Source: Rhodococcus yunnanensis NBRC 103083
GTDB taxonomy: Bacteria > Actinomycetota > Actinomycetes > Mycobacteriales > Mycobacteriaceae
Reading direction: 5' to 3'
Assembly: GCF_001895005.1 (NCBI RefSeq)
Contig: NZ_BCXH01000016.1
Location: 1 to 64,000, forward strand
Length of the DNA stretch: 64,000 nt
Each line of letters starts with the position of its first letter. Position 1 is the first letter of the stretch. Position numbers and translations under genes: made by a program. Of this stretch, positions 7,997 through 15,986 are shown piece after piece. The notes beneath the pieces were generated by a model that worked only from the letters and a program-made list of their open reading frames with translations, did no database searches and was not told where the DNA came from.

Positions 7997-9515
7997 CGAT
8001 ATCACCGCCGGACAGGATCGTCTCGACGGTGACCGCAAGCCCGTCCAGGTACTCGTTCGAGTCCTCGGACTCACCGGTGTCCGGGGAGCGGGCCAACCAG
8101 CTGATCGGACCCAGTATGGTTCCCGCGAACGTGGGCTCCTGGGGCAGCGGCACGTTGTACGGCTGCTGCGCGCGCTTGGATTTCATGAGGTAGATGCGTT
8201 GATACCGCGTACCCTCCTCGTCCGAGTGCGTCTTCCACGTCCACCCCAGCGCCGCCCACAACGGCTCCTCCGGTGACCGGACGTCCTCGGCGCCGTTCTG
8301 TGAGCCTGATGCCACTACGCCGCCGATCCGAAAGAACTGGTCCGATACTCGCGCAGGCGGATTGGTCGCGTACCAGATCGCGCCTCGGAAGTTGGCGAGG
8401 ACGCCTGCCGATTCGGCGGTGAAGACGTCGAGAAACAGCACCTCGTCAGGTGCCTGGGCGACGTCGAGCTCGTATCGGACCACCGAGCCGCCCGGACCCA
8501 TGAAGGCCGGGCCCCAATCGAATCGGGTGTGCTCGTCGACGCTGATCCCGTTCGAATCCGCGAGGCGGTCGAGCCAATCGGCAGGGGCGGTCACCATACT
8601 GTCCGCGCGGACGCGAGCGGCCGGCCCCGGTAGCAGCGCCAGCACCGTGACGGCGATGACGCCGAGCACCAGCACCGAGATCAACGACCGTTGCGGCATC
8701 GCCAGATACGCCGATCTACGCACACCGGTGCGACGGAACTCGTACACGGCAACACCGATCGACGTCGCAGCAGAGGGCAGCAACAGCCCTGCGATGCTCG
8801 ACAGCGGCGTCAACAGCAGAGCGCCGAGAACGGTCACCATCGCAGTCGCGAGCGTCAACCACCAACGCCCTGATCGGTGAGCCAGCGCCAACCACACTGC
8901 GACGCTGTTCAGAACAGCGACGACCAAGCTGAACGCCAGTGGTGTCCCGCCGAGCTTCGCACCGATGATCAGCACCGTGCCCGGGAAGCAGAACACGGTG
9001 AACACCAGGATGCGCCAACCTCGAAACGACCGTCTGACGCCGAAGTTCAGAATGCATCCGCAGAAGACCCACGCGAGAATCGGCAGCAACTCGATGTGCC
9101 ACAGCGTCGCCGACGCCAGCAGCCGTGGCATCGCCAGATAGATGCATCCCGTGACGACCACGCCTATCGTCAGCGCCGCGATCCAGTCCAGCTCCTTGTC
9201 GTTGATGACTCGGCCTCGGGTGTTCTGGTCGATTCCGTACCCGATGTTGATCGCCCACGTCGGAAGCAGAACCAGATAGAGCGTCGGCGAGCCGTCGATG
9301 ACCGCGAACAGGTTGGCCGACAACGCTGGAGCGAACGCGACGGCCGTCGTCACCAGAATGAGGAGAGCGCGGCCGGTGAGAGTCCAGTTCCGGGGTGCCA
9401 GTGCTATCTGCGACACGCGGTAGCGCAGATCACGAGCCGACTCCGCGGCGATTGCCGTGCGTTCGCTGTAGGTCTGTGCGCGATGCGCAGGCCCGGCGCT
9501 GCGCTCCGGAATCAT
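7989..9515 (-). CDS. Polytopic membrane protein, first gene of the exopolysaccharide operon
   Basis: 508 residues from the ATG at 9515; the frame is open to 9635, so the start is uncertain. About eight to nine helices span residues 50-330, followed by an extracytoplasmic domain of about 190 residues rich in aromatic and acidic residues. The overall layout loosely recalls exosortase/EpsI-type proteins, but I cannot find a Cys-Arg-His set, so I do not claim that function. It is translationally coupled to the GT2 gene (8-bp overlap). A role as a polymer-modifying or export partner is inferred from position only. Confidence 0.6.
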   Translation of the reverse strand: MIPERSAGPAHRAQTYSERTAIAAESARDLRYRVSQIALAPRNWTLTGRALLILVTTAVAFAPALSANLFAVIDGSPTLYLVLLPTWAINIGYGIDQNTRGRVINDKELDWIAALTIGVVVTGCIYLAMPRLLASATLWHIELLPILAWVFCGCILNFGVRRSFRGWRILVFTVFCFPGTVLIIGAKLGGTPLAFSLVVAVLNSVAVWLALAHRSGRWWLTLATAMVTVLGALLLTPLSSIAGLLLPSAATSIGVAVYEFRRTGVRRSAYLAMPQRSLISVLVLGVIAVTVLALLPGPAARVRADSMVTAPADWLDRLADSNGISVDEHTRFDWGPAFMGPGGSVVRYELDVAQAPDEVLFLDVFTAESAGVLANFRGAIWYATNPPARVSDQFFRIGGVVASGSQNGAEDVRSPEEPLWAALGWTWKTHSDEEGTRYQRIYLMKSKRAQQPYNVPLPQEPTFAGTILGPISWLARSPDTGESEDSNEYLDGLAVTVETILSGGDIDG

Positions 9516-9636
9516 CGGAGAATCCAACGAAACTCGACCACGACGGACATCGTGCCTTTCACTCGGCGACGCCTGCCTCTCCCGATCATCGAAAGCCCAC
9601 AGAATCGACAACCGGGAGCCAGGGCGGCATAACAAA

Positions 9637-9839
9637 GAGTTACTTCACTCCGAAGTAAAGCAAGCAAAGCGCTACGCCGAGCGAACTTGCGAGCAAACAA
9701 TGAGTTACTTCACACTCGATCGACCGAGAACAAAGGGCGACGCCCGGTTTACTGCGAAATTCTCTCTCCGCGTTGGTTTTGCGACGGATTGCGCAGTCTT
9801 CGGTCTCGTACGCCCGCGACAGTCCGTGCGTTATTTCAC
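9637..9839. repeat. Degenerate direct repeats downstream of the TetR gene
   Basis: The gap from 9516 to 9830 holds no convincing gene. GAGTTACTTCAC occurs at 9637-9648 and 9702-9713 (65 bp apart), and GTTATTTCAC at 9830-9839 covers the TetR stop. GCAAAGCGCTACGCC at 9664-9678 and a related sequence at 9731-9744 repeat at about the same spacing. On the minus strand each copy reads GTGAARTAAC, i.e. the Val-Lys-stop end of the TetR gene, so the array looks like decayed duplications of that 3' end. The region is also poorer in G+C than its neighbours. Confidence 0.5.
9640..9658. promoter_or_regulatory. Perfect palindrome upstream of the exopolysaccharide operon
   Basis: TTACTTC at 9640-9646 and GAAGTAA at 9652-9658 form a perfect 7-bp inverted repeat with a 5-bp centre, about 125 bp upstream of the first exopolysaccharide gene. 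It could be a repressor operator, for instance for the neighbouring TetR, or a weak hairpin downstream of the TetR gene. Confidence 0.4.
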
Positions 9840-10436
9840 CGCTGCGCCGAGTGTGGCTACCGCCCCGTAAGCCGCACGGGCGATGTCCGCCAGGAACTGC
9901 GGATCGAGCGATTTCCCCTCGTTCTGGACGCGGTGCTGAATCGGGCCGCACACGATGCTGTACGCCGTCGAGCAATCGATGCTCTTCTCGATCTCCCCCC
10001 GGACGAGTGCTCGCGCGAGCACTGCCTCGAGCGCTGCCTTGCGGGGTGCGATGAACCTCTCCGTGACATCGCGGTGGAACTGAGGATTGCGCCCGAGCTC
10101 GGCGATGACACCGTCGTCGAGGCCCTTCGGGTCGACACACGGCGCATCGGCGAGAAAACGAACGAACGCCGACAGATCGCCCTGCAGACTTCCGGTGTCC
10201 AGCTCGGGTAATGCTGGGGCAAGCGTCGCCAGCGCGGCACCCACCAGATCGTCCTTGGTCTGCCAGCGCCGATACAGCGTCGCCGACGACGTACCAGCGC
10301 GTTCGATGACCGCGCCCATGGTGAAGTCGCCGTACCCCTTCTCGGCGAGCACGTCCAATGCGGCGTCGAGCAGCGAGCGGTCGGCATCACCGCTTCTGCG
10401 TCGCCCACGTTTCGGGGCATCGGCTTCGATCGTCAC
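9831..10436 (-). CDS. TetR-family transcriptional regulator
   Basis: 201 residues. A basic N-terminal arm (KRGRRRSGD) precedes the TetR DNA-binding domain, with the helix-turn-helix at about residues 38-58 (TMGAVIERAGTSSATLYRRW). The all-helical C-terminal part (residues 75-200) carries a ligand pocket of the common TetR type; no inducer can be predicted. It is divergent from the luciferase-like oxidoreductase, with 79 bp between start codons containing two TTTCGAAA palindromes, so it most likely represses itself and that oxidoreductase. It may also affect the exopolysaccharide operon that follows on the same strand. Confidence 0.85.
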   Translation of the reverse strand: MTIEADAPKRGRRRSGDADRSLLDAALDVLAEKGYGDFTMGAVIERAGTSSATLYRRWQTKDDLVGAALATLAPALPELDTGSLQGDLSAFVRFLADAPCVDPKGLDDGVIAELGRNPQFHRDVTERFIAPRKAALEAVLARALVRGEIEKSIDCSTAYSIVCGPIQHRVQNEGKSLDPQFLADIARAAYGAVATLGAAVK

Positions 10437-10455
10437 GGAGTTGACACTACCCGCT

Positions 10456-10480
10456 TTTTCGAAAAGACTGCATTTCGAAA
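10456..10480. promoter_or_regulatory. Paired TTTCGAAA palindromes, likely TetR operator
   Basis: TTTTCGAAAA at 10456-10465 and TTTCGAAA at 10473-10480 have centres 16 bp apart in the TetR/oxidoreductase divergent promoter region. A related TTTCGAT lies at 10489-10495. TetR dimers commonly bind such paired sites; the assignment is by position. Confidence 0.5.
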
Positions 10481-10515
10481 CACTTCAATTTCGATTTGTG
10501 ACGAGAGGTCGAACC

Positions 10516-11418
10516 ATGCGCAATCCCACCGACATCGGCGCAGCACGACAGGCGTTGGGACGCGTCGGCGCCTTTCTGCCGAACATTCCGTTTGCGCCCG
10601 CAACACCGGTCACGGCCCAGCGACATGCGGTCACCCGGCTCGAACGTGGCGGTTACACGGCGCTCTGGGTCAACGAAGGCGTCGGCGGCAAGGACGTGTT
10701 CGTCCAACTGGCGACACTGCTCGCCGCATCCGAGCGGATCACCTTCGGCTCCGCCGTCGCCAGCATCTGGGCGCGCCCGCCCGCAACGGCGCACGGAGCC
10801 GCCGCACTCCTCGAGGACGCCTACCCGGGCCGCACCGTGCTCGGCCTCGGCGTCGGATATCCGGAACAGGCTGCCGCGGTGGGCAGCGAGTTCGGCCGGC
10901 CGCTGAGCACGATGCGCCGCTACCTGGAGCAGATGGACGAACCGCACGCCATGACGCCTGCCCCCGACGTCACCTACCCTCGCATCCTCGGCGCCAACGG
11001 GCCGCGAATGCTGGGCCTGGCAGGCAAACTCACCGACGGCGCCATCCCCACGCTCGTCCCCGCCGAGTACACCCGCCGCGCCAGAGCGATACTCGGGCCG
11101 GACAAGCTGCTCGTCGTGGGGCTCGCGGTCGTCGCCGACGCCGACCTGGGCCGCGCCCGTGACACCGCGCGGCTGTTCGCATCGCAGACCATCAACAGGC
11201 CGGGATCGCCCTACGCCAAGAATCTCGCGGACCTGGGATACACCGGCGACGAGTTGGTCGAGGCGGTCGTCCCCTACGGCGGCCCCGCCGAGATATCGGC
11301 GGCCATCGACACACACCTCGAGGCCGGGGCCGACCACGTCCGCATCAGCGTCGCGGCCCCGGACTTCGCGGCGGGGATCGACCAACTCGAGTGGCTGGCC
11401 GGTGGGATACGGAATTAG
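10516..11418 (+). CDS. LLM-class (luciferase-like) F420-dependent oxidoreductase
   Basis: 300 residues from the ATG at 10516, preceded by GAGAGG; upstream in-frame codons run back through the divergent regulator and are not credible. The TIM-barrel luciferase-like fold is shown by GRVGAFLPN at the start, ERITFGSAVASIWARPPATAHGAAALLEDAYPGRTVLGLGVGYPEQ in the middle, and the C-terminal GADHVRISV. This pattern matches the TIGR03620-type F420 oxidoreductases common in mycobacteria and rhodococci. It probably carries hydride between F420H2 and an unknown organic substrate in the cytosol. It stands alone, under likely control of the divergent TetR. Confidence 0.8.
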   Translation: MRNPTDIGAARQALGRVGAFLPNIPFAPATPVTAQRHAVTRLERGGYTALWVNEGVGGKDVFVQLATLLAASERITFGSAVASIWARPPATAHGAAALLEDAYPGRTVLGLGVGYPEQAAAVGSEFGRPLSTMRRYLEQMDEPHAMTPAPDVTYPRILGANGPRMLGLAGKLTDGAIPTLVPAEYTRRARAILGPDKLLVVGLAVVADADLGRARDTARLFASQTINRPGSPYAKNLADLGYTGDELVEAVVPYGGPAEISAAIDTHLEAGADHVRISVAAPDFAAGIDQLEWLAGGIRN

Positions 11419-11539
11419 AACCAGCGTGAGCGATACCCCGAATTCGTAGCGTTCGACCAGGTCAGGACGGCTGCGTCCACGTGCGGGTCACACGTCGACG
11501 CCACCGAAGTTCGCGGGTTCGGCGCTACTCTCTGCACCC

Positions 11540-12607
11540 ATGAGCACAGCGATCGACGCCCCGACCCTGCGAGCGTGGCTCGCCGACGACGCCGAACTGG
11601 CCGTGTTGGACATTCGGCCGACCGAGGAAGTGGGTTACGCCTCACCGCTGTTCGCGACGAACCTGCCCGCGGACCGCGCCGACGCCGAGATCGGCAGATT
11701 CATCCCCCGGCCGAGCGTGCGGACCGTGCTCGTCGACGGCGGCGACGGCGCCGCGGAGGCACTGGCCGCGCGACTCGAAACCAGTGGGCGCAGCGCACTG
11801 TTCACACTGACCGGCGGCATCGCAGAGTGGACGAAAAACGAGAGCGACGCGCAGCCGACTTTCGACATCCCCGGCCGCGATTTCTCGCTGAAGATCCGCG
11901 ACGAGCGTGACACCCCGTCGGTTTCCGCCGCCGAACTCAAGACCCTCAAGGATCGAGGCGCCGACGTCGTCGTCCTCGACACAAGAACGTTGCCCGAGTT
12001 CACCGCAGGCCACGTCCCGGGCGCCGTCGCCGTGCCGGGCGCCGAGCTGCTCCTGCGGTTCGCCGACGTCGTCCCCTCGCCGGACACACACGTCGTCGTC
12101 TCGTGCGCGGGACTGCCGCGTGCGATCATCGGCGCGCAGACACTCATCGATTCCGGTGTGGCCAACAAGGTTTCCTACCTGTACGACGGCACCAAGGCCT
12201 GGATCCAGGAGAATCTGGACCTCGAGACCGGCGCCACCGCCGTGTACGGGCCGGTGGACGAGGAGGGTCGAAAGCGCGCCGCCGAACGCGTCGACGCCAT
12301 CGCAGCGAACGACGACTTCCCCGCCGTCGACCTCGGCACCGCCCAGCAGTGGGCAGCGGATCCAGGTCGCACCACCTACCTCCTCGACGTGCGCACGCCC
12401 GAGGAATTCGAACGCTCCCACCTCGACGGGTCCATCAACGCCGAAGGCGGCCAGCTGCTCGGTGTCTCGCACCGCACCATCGCTGTGCGCGGCGCACGGG
12501 TGGTGTTGATCGACGATCCCACCGGGGCACGTGCTGCCGTCGTCGCACATTGGTTGCAGCGGCGGGGGTTCGAGATCGCCCTACTGACACACGATTTCGA
12601 CGCCTGA
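11540..12607 (+). CDS. Sulfurtransferase with three rhodanese-like domains
   Basis: 355 residues made of three rhodanese-fold units: about 1-100, 125-225 and 260-355. Each starts with a VLDxR-type strand (AVLDIRPTEE, VVLDTRTLPEF, YLLDVRTPEEF). Only the middle domain has a catalytic-loop Cys, Cys189 in VVVSCAGLPRA; the first has VLVDGGDG and the third VLIDDPTG at that position. So there is one active thiosulfate:acceptor or persulfide-transfer site and two degenerate domains that may help with structure or regulation. The next enzyme gene follows closely. The 3' end is tandemly duplicated. Confidence 0.8.
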   Translation: MSTAIDAPTLRAWLADDAELAVLDIRPTEEVGYASPLFATNLPADRADAEIGRFIPRPSVRTVLVDGGDGAAEALAARLETSGRSALFTLTGGIAEWTKNESDAQPTFDIPGRDFSLKIRDERDTPSVSAAELKTLKDRGADVVVLDTRTLPEFTAGHVPGAVAVPGAELLLRFADVVPSPDTHVVVSCAGLPRAIIGAQTLIDSGVANKVSYLYDGTKAWIQENLDLETGATAVYGPVDEEGRKRAAERVDAIAANDDFPAVDLGTAQQWAADPGRTTYLLDVRTPEEFERSHLDGSINAEGGQLLGVSHRTIAVRGARVVLIDDPTGARAAVVAHWLQRRGFEIALLTHDFDA

Positions 12608-12777
12608 ACACGCCGGTACCGGGGAGAGCGACCATGACCACCATCTCGACGATCGATACCACCAGCGGCGGGTTCGAGATCGCCCTGCTGACACACGATT
12701 TCGACGCCTGAACACATCGGTACCGGGGAGAGCAACCATGACCACCAGCATCTCGACGATCGATACCACCAGCGCCG
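12558..12777 (+). repeat. 104-bp tandem duplication across the sulfurtransferase/dehydrogenase junction
   Basis: The unit contains the last 13 codons and stop of the sulfurtransferase, the spacer with its GGGGAGAG ribosome-binding site, and the first 10 or so codons of the next gene. Matching points lie 104 bp apart (for example CGAGATCGCC at 12571 and 12675; ATG at 12634 and 12738). The copies differ at only a few positions, so the duplication is recent. Copy 2 has an extra AGC triplet just after the start codon. Confidence 0.9.
12634..12711 (+). other. Chimeric 25-codon ORF created by the duplication
   Basis: The ATG at 12634 has a good GGGGAGAG site. The ORF begins like the downstream dehydrogenase (MTTISTIDTTS) and runs straight into the sulfurtransferase C-terminus (GFEIALLTHDFDA) before a TGA at 12709-12711. 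It is translatable on paper. It most likely has no function, other than possibly to carry ribosomes into the dehydrogenase start 27 bp further on. Confidence 0.55.
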
Positions 12778-13877
12778 ACGCCGTCGATGCGGCCGAGAAG
12801 ATCCCCGTCGTCGCGCGCGCCCGCGACTTCGCACGCGACGAACTTGCGCCGCACGCATTGCGTACCGACGTCGACGGGGTCAGCCGCGACATCGTCGATC
12901 GACTCCGCACGTTGGGATTGCTCAATGCCCATGCGCCGCTGGAGTTCGGCGGCGCCCAGCTGGACAAGGCGGGTGAGCGCGCGATCCACGAACACATCGC
13001 ACACGGCGACTTCAACACCTGGCTCGTATGGGCGCAGCACAGTGGGTTGGTGGCGCAGTACGCCGAACGTGCCAAGTCCGGTCGGCCGCTCGGCGATGCC
13101 GGCGAACGGGTACTGCGCGGTGAAATCCTCACGGGCACAGCCATCAGCGACGTCCGCCACTACCCGCGGCGGTACATCCGCGCCACACCCGCCCCGGGCG
13201 GATGGCTCATCGACGGAACCGTCTCGTGGGTGAGCGGGTGGGGCGTCAACGAGCTGCTGAGCGTCGCGGCGATCGATCCTGCCACCGAAACTCGGCTGCT
13301 CGTGCTGGTCGACGTCGCAGACGAGAAGGTCAGGTCCGAGAAGCTGCCGCTCGTCGTCGCGACCGGAAGCCGGACGTGGCGTGTGAGTTTCGACGCGGTG
13401 TTCGTCCCCGAGTCCGACGTGGTGGCACGCGGGCCGATCTCGGACTGGGACACCAAGGACCGCAACGTCATCAGTGATATCCGTGCCCACGCCTTCGGGG
13501 TGGCTCGCGCCATCTTCGACGAGCTTAAGGCGTCGGACAATCCGAAAGCCGTCGCGGTGCAGGAGGCATGGCAACCCAGGTTCGCGGACCTGCGCGCGTC
13601 CGCATACGGGCTGAGCGATCGCGCCGAGGCCGATCCCGAAGGCCCACAGCACTTCGAGGACCGGCTGGCGATCAAGATCGAGACACTTCGCTCACTGAGC
13701 GACATCGCTCGCGCGCTGGTGATCTCGCGTGCCGGCTCGGGAATTCTCGGAACGGACACCGCGCAGCTGCACGCACGCTCGGCGCTGTTCCTGCAGATTC
13801 AGAGCCAGAACTCGCTGTCACAGGCAGCCCAGTTGGACGACATAGCCGCCCTTGCCGAGGCTCGAAACACGCTGTAG
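12738..13877 (+). CDS. Acyl-CoA dehydrogenase-family flavoprotein
   Basis: 379 residues. The N-terminal helical domain (about 15-120: LRTLGLLNAHAPLEFGGAQLDKA), the central beta domain with GTAISDVRHYPRRY, GWLIDGTVSWVSGWG and FDAVFVPESDVV, and the C-terminal helical domain follow the acyl-CoA dehydrogenase order. The usual C-terminal catalytic Glu region is not recognisable, and the family includes flavin monooxygenases of the DszC/SfnB kind. With a sulfurtransferase upstream, an organosulfur oxidation role is possible but only inferred. The ATG at 12738 has GGGGAGAG in front and lies in copy 2 of the 104-bp duplication. Confidence 0.7.
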   Translation: MTTSISTIDTTSADAVDAAEKIPVVARARDFARDELAPHALRTDVDGVSRDIVDRLRTLGLLNAHAPLEFGGAQLDKAGERAIHEHIAHGDFNTWLVWAQHSGLVAQYAERAKSGRPLGDAGERVLRGEILTGTAISDVRHYPRRYIRATPAPGGWLIDGTVSWVSGWGVNELLSVAAIDPATETRLLVLVDVADEKVRSEKLPLVVATGSRTWRVSFDAVFVPESDVVARGPISDWDTKDRNVISDIRAHAFGVARAIFDELKASDNPKAVAVQEAWQPRFADLRASAYGLSDRAEADPEGPQHFEDRLAIKIETLRSLSDIARALVISRAGSGILGTDTAQLHARSALFLQIQSQNSLSQAAQLDDIAALAEARNTL

Positions 13878-13904
13878 TACAGCCTATCCCGAGCGCAGGG
13901 CGGC

Positions 13905-14516
13905 TCAGTCGGTCGTCTCGGTGGCCGGCAGGCGCATCCACTCGGGCAGGAGAGCCAGCAGACGGACACCGATGTCGTCGGGATCGCAGTCGGTGTTTCC
14001 GCCGACCGCGGCCGAGAACACACCGAGGACCCCGGACGCCGCAAAGACGTCCTCGACCGCGTTGTTGACACCGGACTCCTCGTCGTCGACTCCGAGATCG
14101 CGCCGAAGTGCGCGGAGTCGATCCAGGAGGAGATCACCGATCCCCATCAGCCCGCTCGACGACCTCCAGGTCGACGCAAGAAAGAACAAACCCTTGCGCT
14201 GACGCAGGGACGCGAGCATGGCGTTGAGTGTCGCCAATGCCACGGTGGCCGGGTCTGCTCCCAACCTTCGTTCGTTGATGTTCTCGTCGTGGAACGCACG
14301 GAAGTCGTCGGCGATCACGAATACCGCCGCCTCTTCGACCGAGTCGAAGTGGTTGTAGAAGGTGGCCCGGTGGATACCCGCCGCTTCCGACAGCGCGGAG
14401 ACCGAGGGACACGTCTCGGTTTCCTGCATGTACTCGGCCAGCGCATCCGCGATGGCCCGCCGGGAGCGAGTGAAGCGTGGATCCGACTCCACCCGCGGGG
14501 ACTGTGCTTTCACCAT
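13905..14516 (-). CDS. TetR-family transcriptional regulator
   Basis: 203 residues from the ATG at 14516, chosen because AAGGAG lies upstream on the minus strand. The helix-turn-helix is at about residues 39-59 (SVSALSEAAGIHRATFYNHF). The C-terminal ligand domain is helical and ends SGVLGVFSAAV-like, as in TetR_C_33-type regulators. It is divergent from the first SnoaL-like gene with 133 bp between, containing an 8-bp inverted repeat over a consensus promoter, so it is the likely local repressor of the small-enzyme cluster at 14.6-16.8 kb. Confidence 0.85.
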   Translation of the reverse strand: MVKAQSPRVESDPRFTRSRRAIADALAEYMQETETCPSVSALSEAAGIHRATFYNHFDSVEEAAVFVIADDFRAFHDENINERRLGADPATVALATLNAMLASLRQRKGLFFLASTWRSSSGLMGIGDLLLDRLRALRRDLGVDDEESGVNNAVEDVFAASGVLGVFSAAVGGNTDCDPDDIGVRLLALLPEWMRLPATETTD

Positions 14517-14561
14517 TGACGACCAACTCCTTCGATGATTCTGCCTTCGCAGCCTACCACT

Positions 14562-14614
14562 ATTCGACATTCGTCGATTATCTATTTGACACCTGTCGAA
14601 TTGAGTCCTACGTT
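14562..14614 (+). promoter_or_regulatory. Promoter with overlapping inverted repeat, likely TetR operator
   Basis: ATTCGACA at 14562-14569 and TGTCGAAT at 14594-14601 form a perfect 8-bp inverted repeat with arms 32 bp apart centre to centre. TTGACA at 14586-14591 and TACGTT at 14609-14614, 17 bp apart, make a strong promoter reading towards the SnoaL gene; the right arm sits between the -35 and -10. Binding there would block transcription. Confidence 0.65.
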
Positions 14615-14649
14615 GGTCCATGCATCGCCCATCGAAGTAAGGAACCGCA

Positions 14650-15111
14650 ATGTCGGACACAACCACCACGCTCACGGACAAGCTCGCCGTCGTCGAGACG
14701 CTCTACCGCTACGCCGCAGGCCTCGACCTGCGCGACAAGGACCTTCTGTCCTCGGCGTTCGCAGAAGGCGGAGTCGCCGACTTCGGACCTGCCACCAGGA
14801 AGGCCGGCCACGAGTACCCGCCGATCGAAGGCCGCGAGACCATCGCCACCGCCCTGCTGGCCTCGCTCGATCACCTCGACACCACGCATTCGGTGAGCAA
14901 CCCACGCGTGAGCATCGACGGTGACACCGCGCACCTCGAAGGAATCGTGGCCTGCCAGCACCTGCCCAAGGGCGACCATTCCCGCCACGTCCTCATGACC
15001 AACCGCTACGACGTCGACCTGGCCCGGAGCGGCGACGTGTGGGTCATCTCTCGCGTCACCGTCGACAACGCATGGACCGAAGGCGACCCCACCGTCCTCG
15101 CCGGCATCTGA
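14650..15111 (+). CDS. SnoaL-like (NTF2-fold) protein 1
   Basis: 153 residues, cytoplasmic. An N-terminal helix (TDKLAVVETLYRYAAGLDLRDKDLLSSAF), a second helix with the Phe/Gly-rich turn, and a curved C-terminal sheet ending SRVTVDNAWTEGDP give the NTF2/SnoaL fold used by polyketide cyclases, ring-opening hydratases and small isomerases. AAGGAA precedes the ATG. First gene behind the TetR-controlled promoter. The reaction is unknown. Confidence 0.7.
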   Translation: MSDTTTTLTDKLAVVETLYRYAAGLDLRDKDLLSSAFAEGGVADFGPATRKAGHEYPPIEGRETIATALLASLDHLDTTHSVSNPRVSIDGDTAHLEGIVACQHLPKGDHSRHVLMTNRYDVDLARSGDVWVISRVTVDNAWTEGDPTVLAGI

Positions 15112-15144
15112 CAAATTCGCTTCCCTCGACAAGATTGGAATCTC

Positions 15145-15588
15145 ATGAGCGTCCCTTCCGGCAGCAGTGAAATATACGACCTGCTCACCACATACGCCTT
15201 CGGCCTCGATCGTCGCGATTTCGACGCCGTAGCAGGAGTTTTCACCGAAGACGCCGTGGTGGAGAATGTCTTCGACACCTATCTGCCGGAAGGCGCGACG
15301 TTCGCCAGCACCACAATCGGCGGCAGCGCAGTCGCGGAAGGCGCTCGGGCCCTGTTCACCAGGATCGACGCGACGCAGCACCTGCTGGGCGCTCAGACCG
15401 TCGAGATCACGGGAACGACGGCACGCGCTTCCACCCAGATCGTCGCCCACCATCACAAGGCCGACGGTTACTACCACACGGGTGGTACCTACGAGGACGA
15501 GCTCGTACAGACCTCCGATGGCTGGCGAATTTCGCGGCGTACCTTGCGAATCTCGTGGACTACCGGCAACCCCGGCGTGTTCGCATGA
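15145..15588 (+). CDS. SnoaL-like (NTF2-fold) protein 2
   Basis: 147 residues with the same fold as its upstream neighbour: EIYDLLTTYAFGLDRRDFDAVAGVFTEDAVVEN at the N-terminus, a His cluster in IVAHHHKADGYYHTGG (about 98-113), and WRISRRTLRISWTTGNP at the end, close to the ending of protein 1. The two look like an old gene duplication and could form a heteromer. Starts 33 bp after gene 1; its stop overlaps the VOC gene start as ATGA. Confidence 0.7.
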   Translation: MSVPSGSSEIYDLLTTYAFGLDRRDFDAVAGVFTEDAVVENVFDTYLPEGATFASTTIGGSAVAEGARALFTRIDATQHLLGAQTVEITGTTARASTQIVAHHHKADGYYHTGGTYEDELVQTSDGWRISRRTLRISWTTGNPGVFA

Positions 15589-15956
15589 GCTCGCGTACTC
15601 CCGAAATCCGTTATCTGGCAGTCACCTTCGACTGCCCGGACCCCGCCGCGCTGGCCCACTTCTACAGCGAGGCGCTCGACATCCCCGTCACCGTGTCCAC
15701 CGACGGCTTCGTCCTGCTGGCACGTGAGGGTGCGCCGGGAATCGGCTTCTACCGGGTGGACGACTACACACCGCCCACCTGGCCGAGCTCGTCCGTGCAG
15801 AAGCAAGCCCATCTCGATCTCGGGGTGGACGACCTGGATGCGGGGCAAGCCCGCCTCGTCGCCTTGGGCGCGGCGGTAGCCGACGTCCAACCACTGCCCC
15901 AACGACGTCGCATCCTGTTCGATCCGGCCGGACACCCTTTCTGCATCACACTCTGA
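15585..15956 (+). CDS. VOC-family (glyoxalase/dioxygenase fold) protein
   Basis: 123 residues from the ATG at 15585, which overlaps the previous stop; the longer in-frame start lies inside that gene. Typical vicinal-oxygen-chelate halves: LAVTFDCPDPAALAHFYSEALDI at the start, HLDLGVDDLDAGQARLVALGA in the second half, and a final ILFDPAGHPFCI. Such proteins bind a divalent metal with His/Glu and act as isomerases, dioxygenases or resistance proteins. The function here is open, but it sits in the SnoaL/cupin cluster. Confidence 0.8.
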   Translation: MSSRTPEIRYLAVTFDCPDPAALAHFYSEALDIPVTVSTDGFVLLAREGAPGIGFYRVDDYTPPTWPSSSVQKQAHLDLGVDDLDAGQARLVALGAAVADVQPLPQRRRILFDPAGHPFCITL

Positions 15957-15986
15957 ACAACCACAGCACTCAGGAGGAACCTCACC

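Noticed and set aside
7989-9515. Exosortase assignment
   Set aside because: Topology is only loosely similar and the Cys, Arg and His residues expected in the active site could not be found.
9700-9870. 56-codon ORF in the gap before the glycan operon
   Set aside because: No ribosome-binding site, overlaps the TetR 3' end, and reads through the degenerate repeats.
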